A stretch of DNA of 31,015 bases, taken from NCBI GenBank assembly GCA_900754515.1, contig CAAEDD010000161.1, positions 1-31,015 of the forward strand, read 5' to 3'. The DNA comes from an uncultured Oscillospiraceae bacterium (lineage in GTDB: Bacteria > Bacillota > Clostridia > Oscillospirales > Oscillospiraceae). The notes beneath the pieces were generated by a model. That model worked only from the letters and a program-made list of their open reading frames with translations. It made no database searches and was not told the origin of the DNA. Within the stretch, counting starts at the first letter, position 1; every line of letters starts with the position of its first letter. A program made the translations under genes and the position numbers. Positions 22,443-30,895 of the stretch are shown here, one piece after another.

Positions 22443-25400
22443 CTTCACCGCCTCCTTCCAGCATTGCCCAGACCTTTTCCCCTGAGAGCTTGGGCATGTA
22501 CCGGCAGCTCTCTCCATCCTGACCGTCGGAGAAGTGGCAGGCATCATAGTAGTCGCAGTTGAGGCAGGCATTTTCCTGCTGGCTGCGATAATAGGGATCG
22601 GCAGCTATGCTGCCCTGACGCAGCTGCCGGGCCATGCCCCGCAGGGTACGGCCGATATGCTGCTGCAAAATCCCCATCCGCTCCAGAGAAGCCAGAGATT
22701 CCGCCGAAGGCTTGCCGGAGCGGAACTTCACCGGGATGTATTTCTTGTCCTCCCCCTGTTCCCAGGCTTCCAGGAGCTCCATATCCTCCAGTACCAAACC
22801 GCTGCGCCGTATCTCCTCCAGGCGCTTTTCCTCCGCCTCGCCCTCTTCCGGAGCCCGGCTCATGGACAGCATGGCATTTCTCGCAGGAATGTACATGACT
22901 CCGGCAGGAACTATCTCACGGCCGTAGCGCTTTTTCCCGTCTCTCTCCAGGGCAAATAGGTACAGCAGCATCTGAAGTCCCATACCGTACCAGATGTCCG
23001 ACAGGCTGAATTTTTTCTTTCCCGTCTTATAGTCCACCACCCGGATATAGAGTTTTCCGTCGTGAAGCCAGCCGTCCACTCTGTCGGCTATGCCGGTGAG
23101 CTTCACTCTGTCTTCTCCTTCGCCCAGCTCTATGGGCTCAAAATCCTGAGCATTGGAAAAATCCAGCTCAAAGTCCAGAGGCTCAAAGTCCGAGCGGCGC
23201 AGCTCCGCCGCCATGTCCTCCACCACCTGGTACACATCCTTTTTCAGACGCTTGAACAGATATACGAAACGGCTGGACTTCTCCTGGAAGTCCTCCAGCT
23301 CTTCCTTTATAAAAAGCTCAATATACTTGTCGCAGAGCTCTCTCAGTTTCTCCGTCCCCACGGCCCGAAAGCCACCCAGAGCCTTTACTTCCCGCGCAGT
23401 GTTTTCCAGCACATAGTGCATGAAGCTGCCTATCTCCGGAGGGCTGAAGCTGGCCGGCCTGTTGGGCTTTGCCTTCAGACCGTACTGACAGAAGTAGGCA
23501 AACTTGCAGCTGGCAAACTTGTCTATTCTGGAGGCGCTGAGGTGCAGACGCTTACCGTAGAGCTTTTCCACCATGGCCGGGGACAGGCGGCCGCGGCTCA
23601 GCCGTGCCGCCGCCTCAAGTCTCGCCATGCGCTCCGGCTGCCGCTCTCTGAAATATTCCGCCGCCGCCTGTTCCCGGCTTCCTCCGCCCTTTATGGCCGA
23701 TGCCGCCAGACTCAAGGCCGGTCCTTCAGCCGCCATGCGCAGCCCGGACAGCTCCGCTTTCTTTTCTTCACAGTCAAATATTGCCTTTGCCCGGTTAAAT
23801 ACGAAAGCCGGGCGCAGCTCATTGCCCTCTCCGTCCACCATCGGGCAACTGAGCAGCAGGCTCTCCGAAGGCAGGCTCAGGCCGTTATATATCAGGGAAA
23901 ACTCCCGCCACAGCTCGCTGTCCCCGCCGCCCCCCAGGTCCATGTCCAGCTCCAGCAGCCGCTGCCGCTCCTCCTGGGAGAAAACCCCGGCCTGCTCCTG
24001 CACATAGGGCAAGCGCTCATCGGAGGCTCCCAGCACGATGAGGTGCTTTATGCTGCGGCGGCGGTTCCGGTCAAAGTCCCCGGCGCTGACCCGATCCAGA
24101 GACACGGGTATAGTGCCTATGTCATACTTGGAGAGCATGAGCAGAAACAGCTTCCCAAATTCCTCCATATCCATGGGACTGTCCCCCAATATGGCCGCAA
24201 ACTGTTCCAGGGCCGATACGCACAGATCCCAGAGCTGTCGGTATTCCGCCGCCAGTTCCTCCCGGCCGCTTTCCATAAGTTCCTTGGAGCGGCGCTGCAG
24301 GTTCTCAGCCAGATTCAGTTTTTCCAGCAGCCCGGCAAAAATCGACGCCTGCTCCATAGCCGTCTCCCCCTGTGCAGCCGCCTCATAATAGTTCAGCAGC
24401 GGTCGGCTTATAAATCGCCGGGAGGAGTTTATCCTGTTCAGCTTCTCCTCCGCCGCCTCATCGTATTCCATACCGTATCCTTCCGGATGCTGCCGCCATC
24501 TGCGGCCGCGCTCCCACGCCGGGGCTTTCAGCTGCCACTTGAATATATAAGCCTCAAGCTCATCACAGCTGTCCCGGTCAAGGCCCGTGAGCCCGGTACG
24601 CAGATAACCCGTCACCTCGTCCACAGCCCAGCCGGACCGGTATATCTCAAATACACCGCTGATAAGAGCAGCCAGAGGCCGCTGCAGCAGATCACTCTTC
24701 CGGGCAGTGTACAGGGGCACCCCATAGTGGCGGAAGGCACTCTCCAGAATACCCCTGTAGTCCTCAAAGCCCCTAACCAATACGGATATATCCCGCCAGC
24801 GGCAGCCTTTATCCCGCGCCAGCTCCAAAGCTCTGGAAGCCGCCAACTCGCACTCGGCAGACATGCTCTCAGCCCGGAAAAGCTCCACGGCTCCCCCGTC
24901 CCCCGCAAACTCCGTCTGGGAATAGCTGAACATATTGTCATTGAAAAAGCTAAGGGCCGGAGATTTGCCCGCCTCGCCATCCAGCTGCTCTATGGAGCTG
25001 TCTATACCCAGTTCCTTTGCCTGTCTCAGAAGATAGCGGCCGGAACGCCGGGAAAGCTCATATATCTCGTTATCCCCCTCCATGGAGTCCAGCGTCAGGC
25101 ACACGGTGAGCTGCACACCCTTTTTCATAAGGGCGCAGAGCACCTCCTGTTCCTGGCGGGTAAAGTCGGTGAAACCGTCTACATACACCCAGGTATTTTC
25201 GTCAATTTCGCTCTTTTCTATCTGTGCGGAGAGCACCGTGAGCCTGTCCGCCGGATCGGCATGGCCTCGGCTCACCACCGCGTCATAGCTCTCCAAGACC
25301 AGCGCCATGTCCGTGAGCTTGTCGGCCAGACTGCCCTCACACTGGGCGGAAGCCTTGAGCAGCTGCTCGGAACCGATGGCGGCAGTCTTCAGCTCGTCCA

Positions 25401-25770
25401 GCTCCCGGAGGAGCATATCCTGGAGCTCGGCACGGCGTCCGGCGGCGGAGTAGACCTTCAGTCTGGGTCCAATTCCCCTGAGCGCCAGGGCCATGCACAA
25501 AAGTCTGCCCCCTTTATCCAGATAGGGTTTCCCGCTTCCACCAACCCGGCCCGCCATGCGCCGGGCAAGGCCGGTGAAGCTGAAAACTTCACCGTAGAGG
25601 GACAGACTGTCCCCGCAGCGAAGGCACAGTTCCCGCTCCGCCTCGTGGCTGTACTGCTCCGGAACTATCAGCAGCCGGCCTCCCTGGCGGCCGTCCACGG
25701 CCCGCTTTATCTCATTTATTATCACGGCGGTCTTGCCTGTGCCCGCCTTGCCTGTTATGAGCCTGAGCAT
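22435..25770 (-). CDS. addB: ATP-dependent helicase/deoxyribonuclease subunit B (AddB)
   Basis: AddB is the second nuclease and Chi-recognition subunit of AddAB. From ATG 25770 it has 1111 residues, close to the usual 1150. An N-terminal Walker A, GKAGTGKT at 7-14, marks the inactivated helicase fold. The C-terminal nuclease has VVDYKTGKKKF (about 910-920) and QMLLYLFAL. The iron-sulfur cluster that staples this domain appears intact: C755 in IDKFASCKFAYF, and C1069, C1072 and C1078 in CLNCDYYDAC, with the same 3 and 6 spacing as the B. subtilis cluster. AAAGGAGG nine bases ahead sets the start; an upstream ATG at 25797 overlapping merR is possible but extends past the family N-terminus. Confidence 0.97.
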   Translation of the reverse strand: MLRLITGKAGTGKTAVIINEIKRAVDGRQGGRLLIVPEQYSHEAERELCLRCGDSLSLYGEVFSFTGLARRMAGRVGGSGKPYLDKGGRLLCMALALRGIGPRLKVYSAAGRRAELQDMLLRELDELKTAAIGSEQLLKASAQCEGSLADKLTDMALVLESYDAVVSRGHADPADRLTVLSAQIEKSEIDENTWVYVDGFTDFTRQEQEVLCALMKKGVQLTVCLTLDSMEGDNEIYELSRRSGRYLLRQAKELGIDSSIEQLDGEAGKSPALSFFNDNMFSYSQTEFAGDGGAVELFRAESMSAECELAASRALELARDKGCRWRDISVLVRGFEDYRGILESAFRHYGVPLYTARKSDLLQRPLAALISGVFEIYRSGWAVDEVTGYLRTGLTGLDRDSCDELEAYIFKWQLKAPAWERGRRWRQHPEGYGMEYDEAAEEKLNRINSSRRFISRPLLNYYEAAAQGETAMEQASIFAGLLEKLNLAENLQRRSKELMESGREELAAEYRQLWDLCVSALEQFAAILGDSPMDMEEFGKLFLLMLSKYDIGTIPVSLDRVSAGDFDRNRRRSIKHLIVLGASDERLPYVQEQAGVFSQEERQRLLELDMDLGGGGDSELWREFSLIYNGLSLPSESLLLSCPMVDGEGNELRPAFVFNRAKAIFDCEEKKAELSGLRMAAEGPALSLAASAIKGGGSREQAAAEYFRERQPERMARLEAAARLSRGRLSPAMVEKLYGKRLHLSASRIDKFASCKFAYFCQYGLKAKPNRPASFSPPEIGSFMHYVLENTAREVKALGGFRAVGTEKLRELCDKYIELFIKEELEDFQEKSSRFVYLFKRLKKDVYQVVEDMAAELRRSDFEPLDFELDFSNAQDFEPIELGEGEDRVKLTGIADRVDGWLHDGKLYIRVVDYKTGKKKFSLSDIWYGMGLQMLLYLFALERDGKKRYGREIVPAGVMYIPARNAMLSMSRAPEEGEAEEKRLEEIRRSGLVLEDMELLEAWEQGEDKKYIPVKFRSGKPSAESLASLERMGILQQHIGRTLRGMARQLRQGSIAADPYYRSQQENACLNCDYYDACHFSDGQDGESCRYMPKLSGEKVWAMLEGGGEDE

Positions 25771-25793
25771 TTCAGGTACCTCCTTTGCAGACC

Positions 25794-26237
25794 TCATTCA
25801 GCCCCATGGGCTCTGTCATACACCGCCTGTATCTCTTCCGGCAGCTTGTCCGGCAGCATGGCATTAAGGCGGTCCTCGTTGCCGTCCTTCATGGCCTGCT
25901 CATAATACCAGCACTTGAAGCGCAGCATATCCAGCACTTTTTCCAGCTTATGTATCTCAGCTTCCACTGTCTCCTTCTGGCGCAGAAAAAGCTCCAGCCG
26001 CTCCGGATAGGTCTCGCTTCCCTGGGCACACCAGAGCATAAACCGCTTGATATCCTTTATCTCCATGCCCGAACGTTTCAGGCACTCTATGACTCTCAGC
26101 GCCTCCAGCTCCCGCTCCCCAAAACGGCGTATCCCTGAGGCGCGCTCCATGCCGGGGAAAAGCCCCTCCCTGTCATAATAACGCAGCGTGGATATGGGTA
26201 CCCCGAACAATTCCGAAACCTGGCCTATCGTATACAT
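25794..26237 (-). CDS. MerR-family transcriptional regulator (AdhR-like)
   Basis: The 147-residue protein from ATG 26237 (GGGAGG five bases ahead) starts with the MerR winged helix: MYTIGQVSELFGVPISTLRY, then YDREGLFP and the wing with SGIRRFGERELEAL. A long dimerisation helix spans about residues 75-110 (RLELFLRQKETVEAEIHKL). The sensor part is short, with a lone cysteine at FKCWYYEQAM. It is close to regulators of aldehyde and flavin-reductase responses (AdhR type) that bend a long-spacer promoter. It faces just such a promoter, which drives a flavodoxin-hydrolase-cyclophilin operon. It also lies 23 bases ahead of addB on the same strand, so it probably shares a transcript with addBA. Confidence 0.92.
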   Translation of the reverse strand: MYTIGQVSELFGVPISTLRYYDREGLFPGMERASGIRRFGERELEALRVIECLKRSGMEIKDIKRFMLWCAQGSETYPERLELFLRQKETVEAEIHKLEKVLDMLRFKCWYYEQAMKDGNEDRLNAMLPDKLPEEIQAVYDRAHGAE

Positions 26238-26280
26238 GGCAGCCTCCCGCAAAAAATTTTCAAAACTCTCAAAAAACATC

Positions 26281-26311
26281 TTGACCTAAAGTCAGCTTTA
26301 GGTATTATCAT
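26281..26311 (+). promoter_or_regulatory. MerR-type promoter with palindromic operator
   Basis: TTGACC (26281-26286) and TATCAT (26306-26311) are separated by 19 bp, the over-long spacing of MerR-activated promoters. The spacer holds a perfect operator, ACCTAAAG-TCAG-CTTTAGGT, at 26284-26303. RNA polymerase would recognise this well only after MerR-family untwisting. The adjacent divergent merR is the obvious regulator. Confidence 0.85.
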
Positions 26312-26427
26312 GAGGGTATCACAGGGCGGCAGGAAAGTCAAGCCGCAGTCTGTGGGGAAGTTCATCCCGTAAGATGTCGGGACGGCTGGCTCAGCTCTCC
26401 CCTCAGTCTTTCCATGGAGGTTACACA
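26312..26427 (+). other. Structured leader of the flavodoxin operon
   Basis: About 110 bases separate the promoter from the start codon. They contain at least two potential hairpins: GCGGC/GCCGC arms at about 26326-26346, and CCCG/CGGG arms near 26369-26384. I recognise no known riboswitch consensus. It may simply be a long untranslated leader. Confidence 0.3.
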
Positions 26428-26970
26428 ATGTCAAAAAAGATTTTAGTCATCAGCACAAGTCTGAGAGAACACAGCAATTCCCGGTCTCTGGCGGAGTCTT
26501 TTGCCGCCGGGGCGACAGCCGCCGGACATAAGGTGGAGCTGGTCTCATTGCGAGATAAGCAAATATCCTTCTGCCGGGGCTGCTTTGCCTGTCTCAGGCT
26601 GGGCCGCTGCGTAATTAAGGACGACGCCCCTGCCATCGTGGAAAAGATGCACGACGCTGATGTCATAGCCTTTGCCAGCCCCATTTACTACTATGAGATG
26701 AGCGGGCAGATGAAGACTCTGCTGGACAGGGCCAATTCCCTTTTCGACTCCGACTACGCCTTCAAGCAGGTATATCTGCTCACCGCCGCTGCGGAGAACG
26801 AGGAGCAGGTTCCGGAAAATGCGATTCGTGGGCTGTCCGGCTGGGTAGAATGCTTTCCCCGGGCCAGCCTTGCCGGCACTGTGTTTGCCGGCGGGCTTAA
26901 CGATGAGGGCGAAATAGCCGGACATCCGGCTCTCAAGAAAGCCTATGACATGGGCGCAGGAATAAAATAA
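26428..26970 (+). CDS. Flavodoxin-family NADPH-dependent FMN reductase
   Basis: The 180-residue protein has the flavodoxin-like FMN fold: KILVISTSLREHSNSRSLA binds the phosphate of FMN near the N-terminus, and FASPIYYYEMSGQMKTLLDR carries the second FMN loop. A cysteine-rich stretch, CRGCFACLRLGRC (C49, C52, C55, C61), is typical of the NADPH-dependent FMN reductase/iron-sulfur flavoprotein-like branch; it may bind a metal or iron-sulfur cluster or only serve redox chemistry. ATG 26428 has GGAGG nine bases ahead; the earlier ATG at 26374 is not supported. It is the first gene of the MerR-controlled operon. Likely role: reduction of quinones, electrophiles or flavins during stress. Confidence 0.9.
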   Translation: MSKKILVISTSLREHSNSRSLAESFAAGATAAGHKVELVSLRDKQISFCRGCFACLRLGRCVIKDDAPAIVEKMHDADVIAFASPIYYYEMSGQMKTLLDRANSLFDSDYAFKQVYLLTAAAENEEQVPENAIRGLSGWVECFPRASLAGTVFAGGLNDEGEIAGHPALKKAYDMGAGIK

Positions 26971-26985
26971 GGAGGAAAATTTCAA

Positions 26986-27960
26986 ATGGAAGAGAAACTG
27001 AACATGACTATGGAATGGGACAAGACTTTTCCCAAAAGCGATAAGGTGGAGCACAGCAAGGTCAGCTTTCATAACCGTTACGGCATAAGCCTGGCAGCGG
27101 ATCTGTACAAGCCCAAGGGGGCCGAGGGCAGGCTGCCCGCTCTGGCTGTATGCGGTCCTTTCGGTGCGGTGAAAGAGCAATGCTCCGGCCTTTACGCCCA
27201 GATCATGGCAGAGCGGGGCTTCCTCACTTTGGCCTTCGATCCCTCTTTTACCGGAGAGAGCGGCGGCAGCCCCAGGTACGTGGCCTCCCCCGACATCAAC
27301 ACCGAGGATTTCCAGGCAGCTGTGGACTTCCTGTCGGTCTATGGGGATGCAGACCCGGAGAGAATAGGCATTATCGGTATCTGCGGCTGGGGCGGTATGG
27401 CCCTCAACGCCGCGGCAATAGACACCAGGATAAAGGCCACGGTCGCCTCCACCATGTACGACATGAGCCGGGTCAATGCCAAGGGCTATTTCGATTCGGA
27501 GGACAGCCCGGAGCAGCGGCACGCAAAGCGGCTTGCCCTCAACGCCCAGCGCACCGAGGACTATAAAAACGGCTATTATAAGCGGGCCGGCGGCGTGGTT
27601 GATCCCCTGCCGGAGGACGCCCCCTTCTTTGTAAAAGACTACTACGACTACTACAAGACCTCCCGTGGCTATCACAAGCGCTCTCTCAACTCCAACGAGG
27701 GCTGGAATGTGACTTCCTCCCTGTCCTTTCTCAATATGCCCATCCTCCAATACAGCAGCGAGATAGAGAGCGCCGTCCTGCTCATCCATGGGGACAAGGC
27801 CCACTCCTGCTATTTCAGCCGGGACGCCTTTGAAAAGCTCCAGGGGGATAACAAGGAACTACTGATAATCCCGGGAGCCGTACACACGGACCTGTATGAC
27901 AGGACGGACATCATCCCCTTTGATAAAATTACCGCCTTCTTCCGGCGGTATCTGGCCTGA
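26986..27960 (+). CDS. Alpha/beta hydrolase with cysteine nucleophile (dienelactone-hydrolase/YcjY-like)
   Basis: The 324 residues show an alpha/beta hydrolase with the nucleophile elbow GICGWGG, placing cysteine C133 where serine usually sits, as in dienelactone hydrolase. D270 (LIHGDKAH) and H300 (PGAVHTD) complete a plausible catalytic triad. The N-terminal part, KVSFHNRYGISLAADLYKP, is that of the YcjY/acetyl-xylan-esterase-like group. A cap region occupies about residues 160-250. The substrate is unknown. It follows the flavodoxin gene by 15 bases with AAGGAGG ahead, so the two act in one MerR-controlled response, perhaps against an electrophilic or ester-containing compound. Confidence 0.88.
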   Translation: MEEKLNMTMEWDKTFPKSDKVEHSKVSFHNRYGISLAADLYKPKGAEGRLPALAVCGPFGAVKEQCSGLYAQIMAERGFLTLAFDPSFTGESGGSPRYVASPDINTEDFQAAVDFLSVYGDADPERIGIIGICGWGGMALNAAAIDTRIKATVASTMYDMSRVNAKGYFDSEDSPEQRHAKRLALNAQRTEDYKNGYYKRAGGVVDPLPEDAPFFVKDYYDYYKTSRGYHKRSLNSNEGWNVTSSLSFLNMPILQYSSEIESAVLLIHGDKAHSCYFSRDAFEKLQGDNKELLIIPGAVHTDLYDRTDIIPFDKITAFFRRYLA

Positions 27961-27969
27961 GGGCAGGCT

Positions 27970-28515
27970 ATGACCGGCAGGAAATTTGCAGCGGCAGCTC
28001 TTGCAGCCTGCCTGACGTTTGTCCTGGCCGCCTGCGGCGGGTCCGTGTCCAGCCCGGCGGCGGAGAGCTCAGGCCCTGCCGCCGAAAATCCGGGGACTGC
28101 GGCCCCGGAGGTTTCTCCCAGTGAGGAGAACACAAGTCAAAAGGAGGAAGACATCTTGATTTATGCCCACGTGGGAGATGACGTTCTGAAGATAGTCCCG
28201 GAGGACAATTCCTCGGCAGATGATTTCATCGCCCTGTTGTCAGAAAGGGACATTATCATAGAGATGGAAGATTACGGCGGATTTGAAAAAGTTGGAAGCC
28301 TGGGGCAGAGCCTCAGTACAAACGACCGGCGCATCACCACTCAGCCCGGAGACGTGATCCTGTATCAGGGCAGCTCCGTCACCATATATTACGACACCAA
28401 CACCTGGAGCTTCACCCTCCTTGGCCGGGTTCAGGACCTGAGTCAGGAGGAGCTGAAAGACATTCTGGGCAGCGGCAGCGTCACAGTCACCTTTTCACTT
28501 AAAGAAAATATTTAA
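27970..28515 (+). CDS. Cyclophilin-like-fold lipoprotein
   Basis: The 181-residue protein has a signal peptide ending in lipobox LAAC (C22 lipidated), an Ala/Ser/Pro/Glu-rich linker (about 23-58), and then a compact domain (about 62-178) resembling the bacterial cyclophilin-like fold: DDFIALLSERDIIIEMEDY, GSLGQSLSTNDRRITTQPGD, VILYQGSSVTIYYD, WSFTLLGRV. I see no proof of prolyl isomerase activity. It starts 9 bases after the hydrolase stop. Genes of this type often sit next to flavodoxins and hydrolases in Firmicutes, as I recall, but the role is unknown. A surface location fits a sensing or chaperone-like part in the same stress response. Confidence 0.85.
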   Translation: MTGRKFAAAALAACLTFVLAACGGSVSSPAAESSGPAAENPGTAAPEVSPSEENTSQKEEDILIYAHVGDDVLKIVPEDNSSADDFIALLSERDIIIEMEDYGGFEKVGSLGQSLSTNDRRITTQPGDVILYQGSSVTIYYDTNTWSFTLLGRVQDLSQEELKDILGSGSVTVTFSLKENI

Positions 28516-28517
28516 AA

Positions 28518-28553
28518 TGATAAGACCCGACGGAATACCGCCGGGTCTTATCA
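28518..28553. terminator. Hairpin after the cyclophilin-fold gene
   Basis: TGATAAGACCCG (28518-28529) and its complement (28542-28553) form 12-bp arms, extended towards the tip by CGG/CCG pairing across one mismatch. The following sequence is only mildly T-rich, so it may act as a 3' end structure as much as a terminator. Confidence 0.65.
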
Positions 28554-28577
28554 GATCCATAAATCAACGAAAATTCT

Positions 28578-28606
28578 CGTCGGGCTGCAACATGCCCGGC
28601 GTTTTT
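28578..28606 (+). terminator. Rho-independent terminator upstream of the fusion lipoprotein gene
   Basis: CGTCGGGC (28578-28585) pairs with GCCCGGCG (28594-28601), with one G-U pair and an 8-base loop, then GTTTTT. It closes the plus-strand operon from 26428 and insulates the next gene. Confidence 0.75.
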
Positions 28607-28672
28607 GCGTCTTTAAATATATAGAATATAGCGGAAAACAGAATATAGCTGAAAATACGGAGGTGCAAAACC

Positions 28673-30895
28673 ATGAGGAAAAAACTCACGGCGGCGCTGC
28701 TTATATTTATGCTGCTGCTCAGCGCCTGCGGCCGGGGAGGAGAGGTTACCGCTCCCCCAGAGAATGTGGAAGCGGAAGTGGAGGGAGCCCAGGCCCAAGC
28801 CGTCCCCGCAGAGGAGGCCAAGCTCTCCGCGGCCTATGTGCCCAGGGAGATAGCCTTTCCCCCGGAACTTAAAAAGTGCGATTTCTGGGCTTCCCTGGGG
28901 GACAGCCTGTGGTTTGCCGGGCGGGACAGTGAAGGCGGCTTCCTCCTGGCGGAGTACGACACCATTTCCGGCAGCTGGCGCAGCTTGCCTCTGGATGCGG
29001 GGGAAGCCCATCGGCCCGAAATCCGGAGTTTTTCCATGGCCGATGGCAGCTTCTGGCTGCTGCTGGCAGAAAGCCGCAACCAGGAGGACGTGGAAAACGG
29101 TCTGTCCCTGGAGGAGCTGGGCTACTACGTCTTAAGCGGCAGCATAAACGGAGAGCAGAGCTGCGTCCGTGTGCCCTTTGAGGGCGGAGCCTCCACGGAG
29201 ACCAGCATGCTCACCTTCTCCTCCCTTCTGGCCCTGGACTCCAACCGGGCCCTGCTGAGCACCGAGAGCTCCTTTTTTGAGGTAGACCGGCAGCTGAACA
29301 TCCTATCCCAGCCGGAGCCGGATGCGGAGGGCTACGGGGCAAAATTAAAGATAGATGATGAGACCTGGATGCAGACTCGCTCCGGGGCCTGGGCCCCGCT
29401 GGATACGGCAAGTCTGAGCCTGGACATGAGCCGCAGCATAGAAGCGGAGCGTCTCAGCGGCTCCAGCAATGCCGGGCGCTTCCTGTGCCTGGAAGAAGGA
29501 GCTCTTTACGCCTATGACCCGGATACTGGGGAAAAGACGGAAATATTCAAGTACATTGACGTTGCCCTGAATCTGGAGAGCCTGAGCAGCTTCACATTCT
29601 TTGAAAACTCCAGGGGCATCTTTTTCTACAGGCAGAGCAGTTCCCTTGTGGAAGTCAGCCCCAAGCTGGTGAGGGAGCGGCAGACTCTGCGCTTGCTCTG
29701 CTTCGGCAATGCCGGGACCGATGCCTATCAATATTCCCTAACCGGCTACGACTACAGCGACGCCATGATGGACGCCGTCATCCGCTTCAACAACACCGAC
29801 CCGGAGTACAGAGTGGAGATAGTCTCCTGGGTGTATGAGGGCGAGGCAGAGCTGGACCGGCTGCTGATAGAGCTGAGCCGGACGGAGGACATCGACCTGG
29901 TGGATACCAGCTTTCTGCCGGAAGGGGCGGTGGACGCCGGACTCTTCACAGACCTGCTGCCCTATCTGGATTCCGACCCAGAGCTGAGCCGGGAGGACTT
30001 TATCCAGTCCCTTTTAAACGGCATGATATACAAGGGCGGGCTCTACCAGTACACCGCCAGGTTCTCCATGATATCCATGGCCGCCAGCGATAAGCTGTTC
30101 CCCGGCCGGGAGGACTGGACTTCCCAGGCGGTCATGGACATAGCGGAAAAGTACGGCGCCATGCCCGGGGTGGATAGGGAAAAGCTCTCCTCCCTGTTTC
30201 AGCAGGCCGCCACGGCGGAGTTCATAGACTGGGAGAGCATGAGCTGTAATTTTGAAAGCCCGGCCTTTATAGGATGGCTGGAACTGCTCTCCCGGCTCTC
30301 GGCAGGAGAGGATAGAGGGGACGAGCCCTCGCCTCTGCTGATGCTCTCGGATATGGCTCTGGAACTGGGGAGCCTGATGCGGAGCACTTATGGCCACACC
30401 CAGGACTTTAAATTTGTCGTTGCCGGTTTCCCGGACACGGAGGGCACAGGCAGCTACTTCATCCCCATGAGCCGGGAGACTGAGCGATTCAATGTATCTC
30501 TCAGCACCTGGGGCAAAAATGCCAGCGCCGGCATCCTGGCATCCAGTCCCAACAAGGAGGCCGCCTGGCGCTTTATCCGCTGTCTCATGCTCAGCGGCGG
30601 CACGGACAAGACCGACGGCATACCGCCCCTGAAGGCGAGCTTTGAGGCGGTCCTGGAGTCCTCCATAGACTATGAGGATGGGAACTCCGAATTCAGCTCC
30701 TTCAGCCCGGATGACGCTCAGATGCTGCGGCAGCAGGTCTACGGCGCCAGCAAGCTGGCCCATACGGACCCGGCTTTGCTGGACATTCTGAACAGGGAAT
30801 TCACCGCTTTCCTGGAGGGCGGCTCCACGGCTCAGGAATGTGCCGGGCAGATACAGAGCCGGGTGAGCCTGTACCTGGCGGAGAATGCGGATTAG
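28673..30895 (+). CDS. Lipoprotein: probable beta-propeller fused to family-1 solute-binding domain
   Basis: The 740-residue protein starts with a lipobox LSAC (C19 lipidated). Residues from about 45 to 335 hold repeated beta-rich units such as SLWFAGRDSEGGFLLAEYD, DGSFWLLLAES and GALYAYDPDTGEKTEIF, the pattern of a propeller. From about 338 (LRLLCFGNAG) to the end it resembles an ABC-type family-1 binding protein: AVIRFNNTDPEYRVEI at 367, DIDLVDTSFLPEGAVDAGLF, LLPYLDSDPELS, and NKEAAWRFIRCLMLSGG. GGAGGTG eight bases ahead of the ATG sets the start. No permease or ATPase gene lies in the window, so whether it feeds a transporter or only senses a ligand is unknown. It has its own gap and no partner gene on its strand here. 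Confidence 0.82.
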   Translation: MRKKLTAALLIFMLLLSACGRGGEVTAPPENVEAEVEGAQAQAVPAEEAKLSAAYVPREIAFPPELKKCDFWASLGDSLWFAGRDSEGGFLLAEYDTISGSWRSLPLDAGEAHRPEIRSFSMADGSFWLLLAESRNQEDVENGLSLEELGYYVLSGSINGEQSCVRVPFEGGASTETSMLTFSSLLALDSNRALLSTESSFFEVDRQLNILSQPEPDAEGYGAKLKIDDETWMQTRSGAWAPLDTASLSLDMSRSIEAERLSGSSNAGRFLCLEEGALYAYDPDTGEKTEIFKYIDVALNLESLSSFTFFENSRGIFFYRQSSSLVEVSPKLVRERQTLRLLCFGNAGTDAYQYSLTGYDYSDAMMDAVIRFNNTDPEYRVEIVSWVYEGEAELDRLLIELSRTEDIDLVDTSFLPEGAVDAGLFTDLLPYLDSDPELSREDFIQSLLNGMIYKGGLYQYTARFSMISMAASDKLFPGREDWTSQAVMDIAEKYGAMPGVDREKLSSLFQQAATAEFIDWESMSCNFESPAFIGWLELLSRLSAGEDRGDEPSPLLMLSDMALELGSLMRSTYGHTQDFKFVVAGFPDTEGTGSYFIPMSRETERFNVSLSTWGKNASAGILASSPNKEAAWRFIRCLMLSGGTDKTDGIPPLKASFEAVLESSIDYEDGNSEFSSFSPDDAQMLRQQVYGASKLAHTDPALLDILNREFTAFLEGGSTAQECAGQIQSRVSLYLAENAD

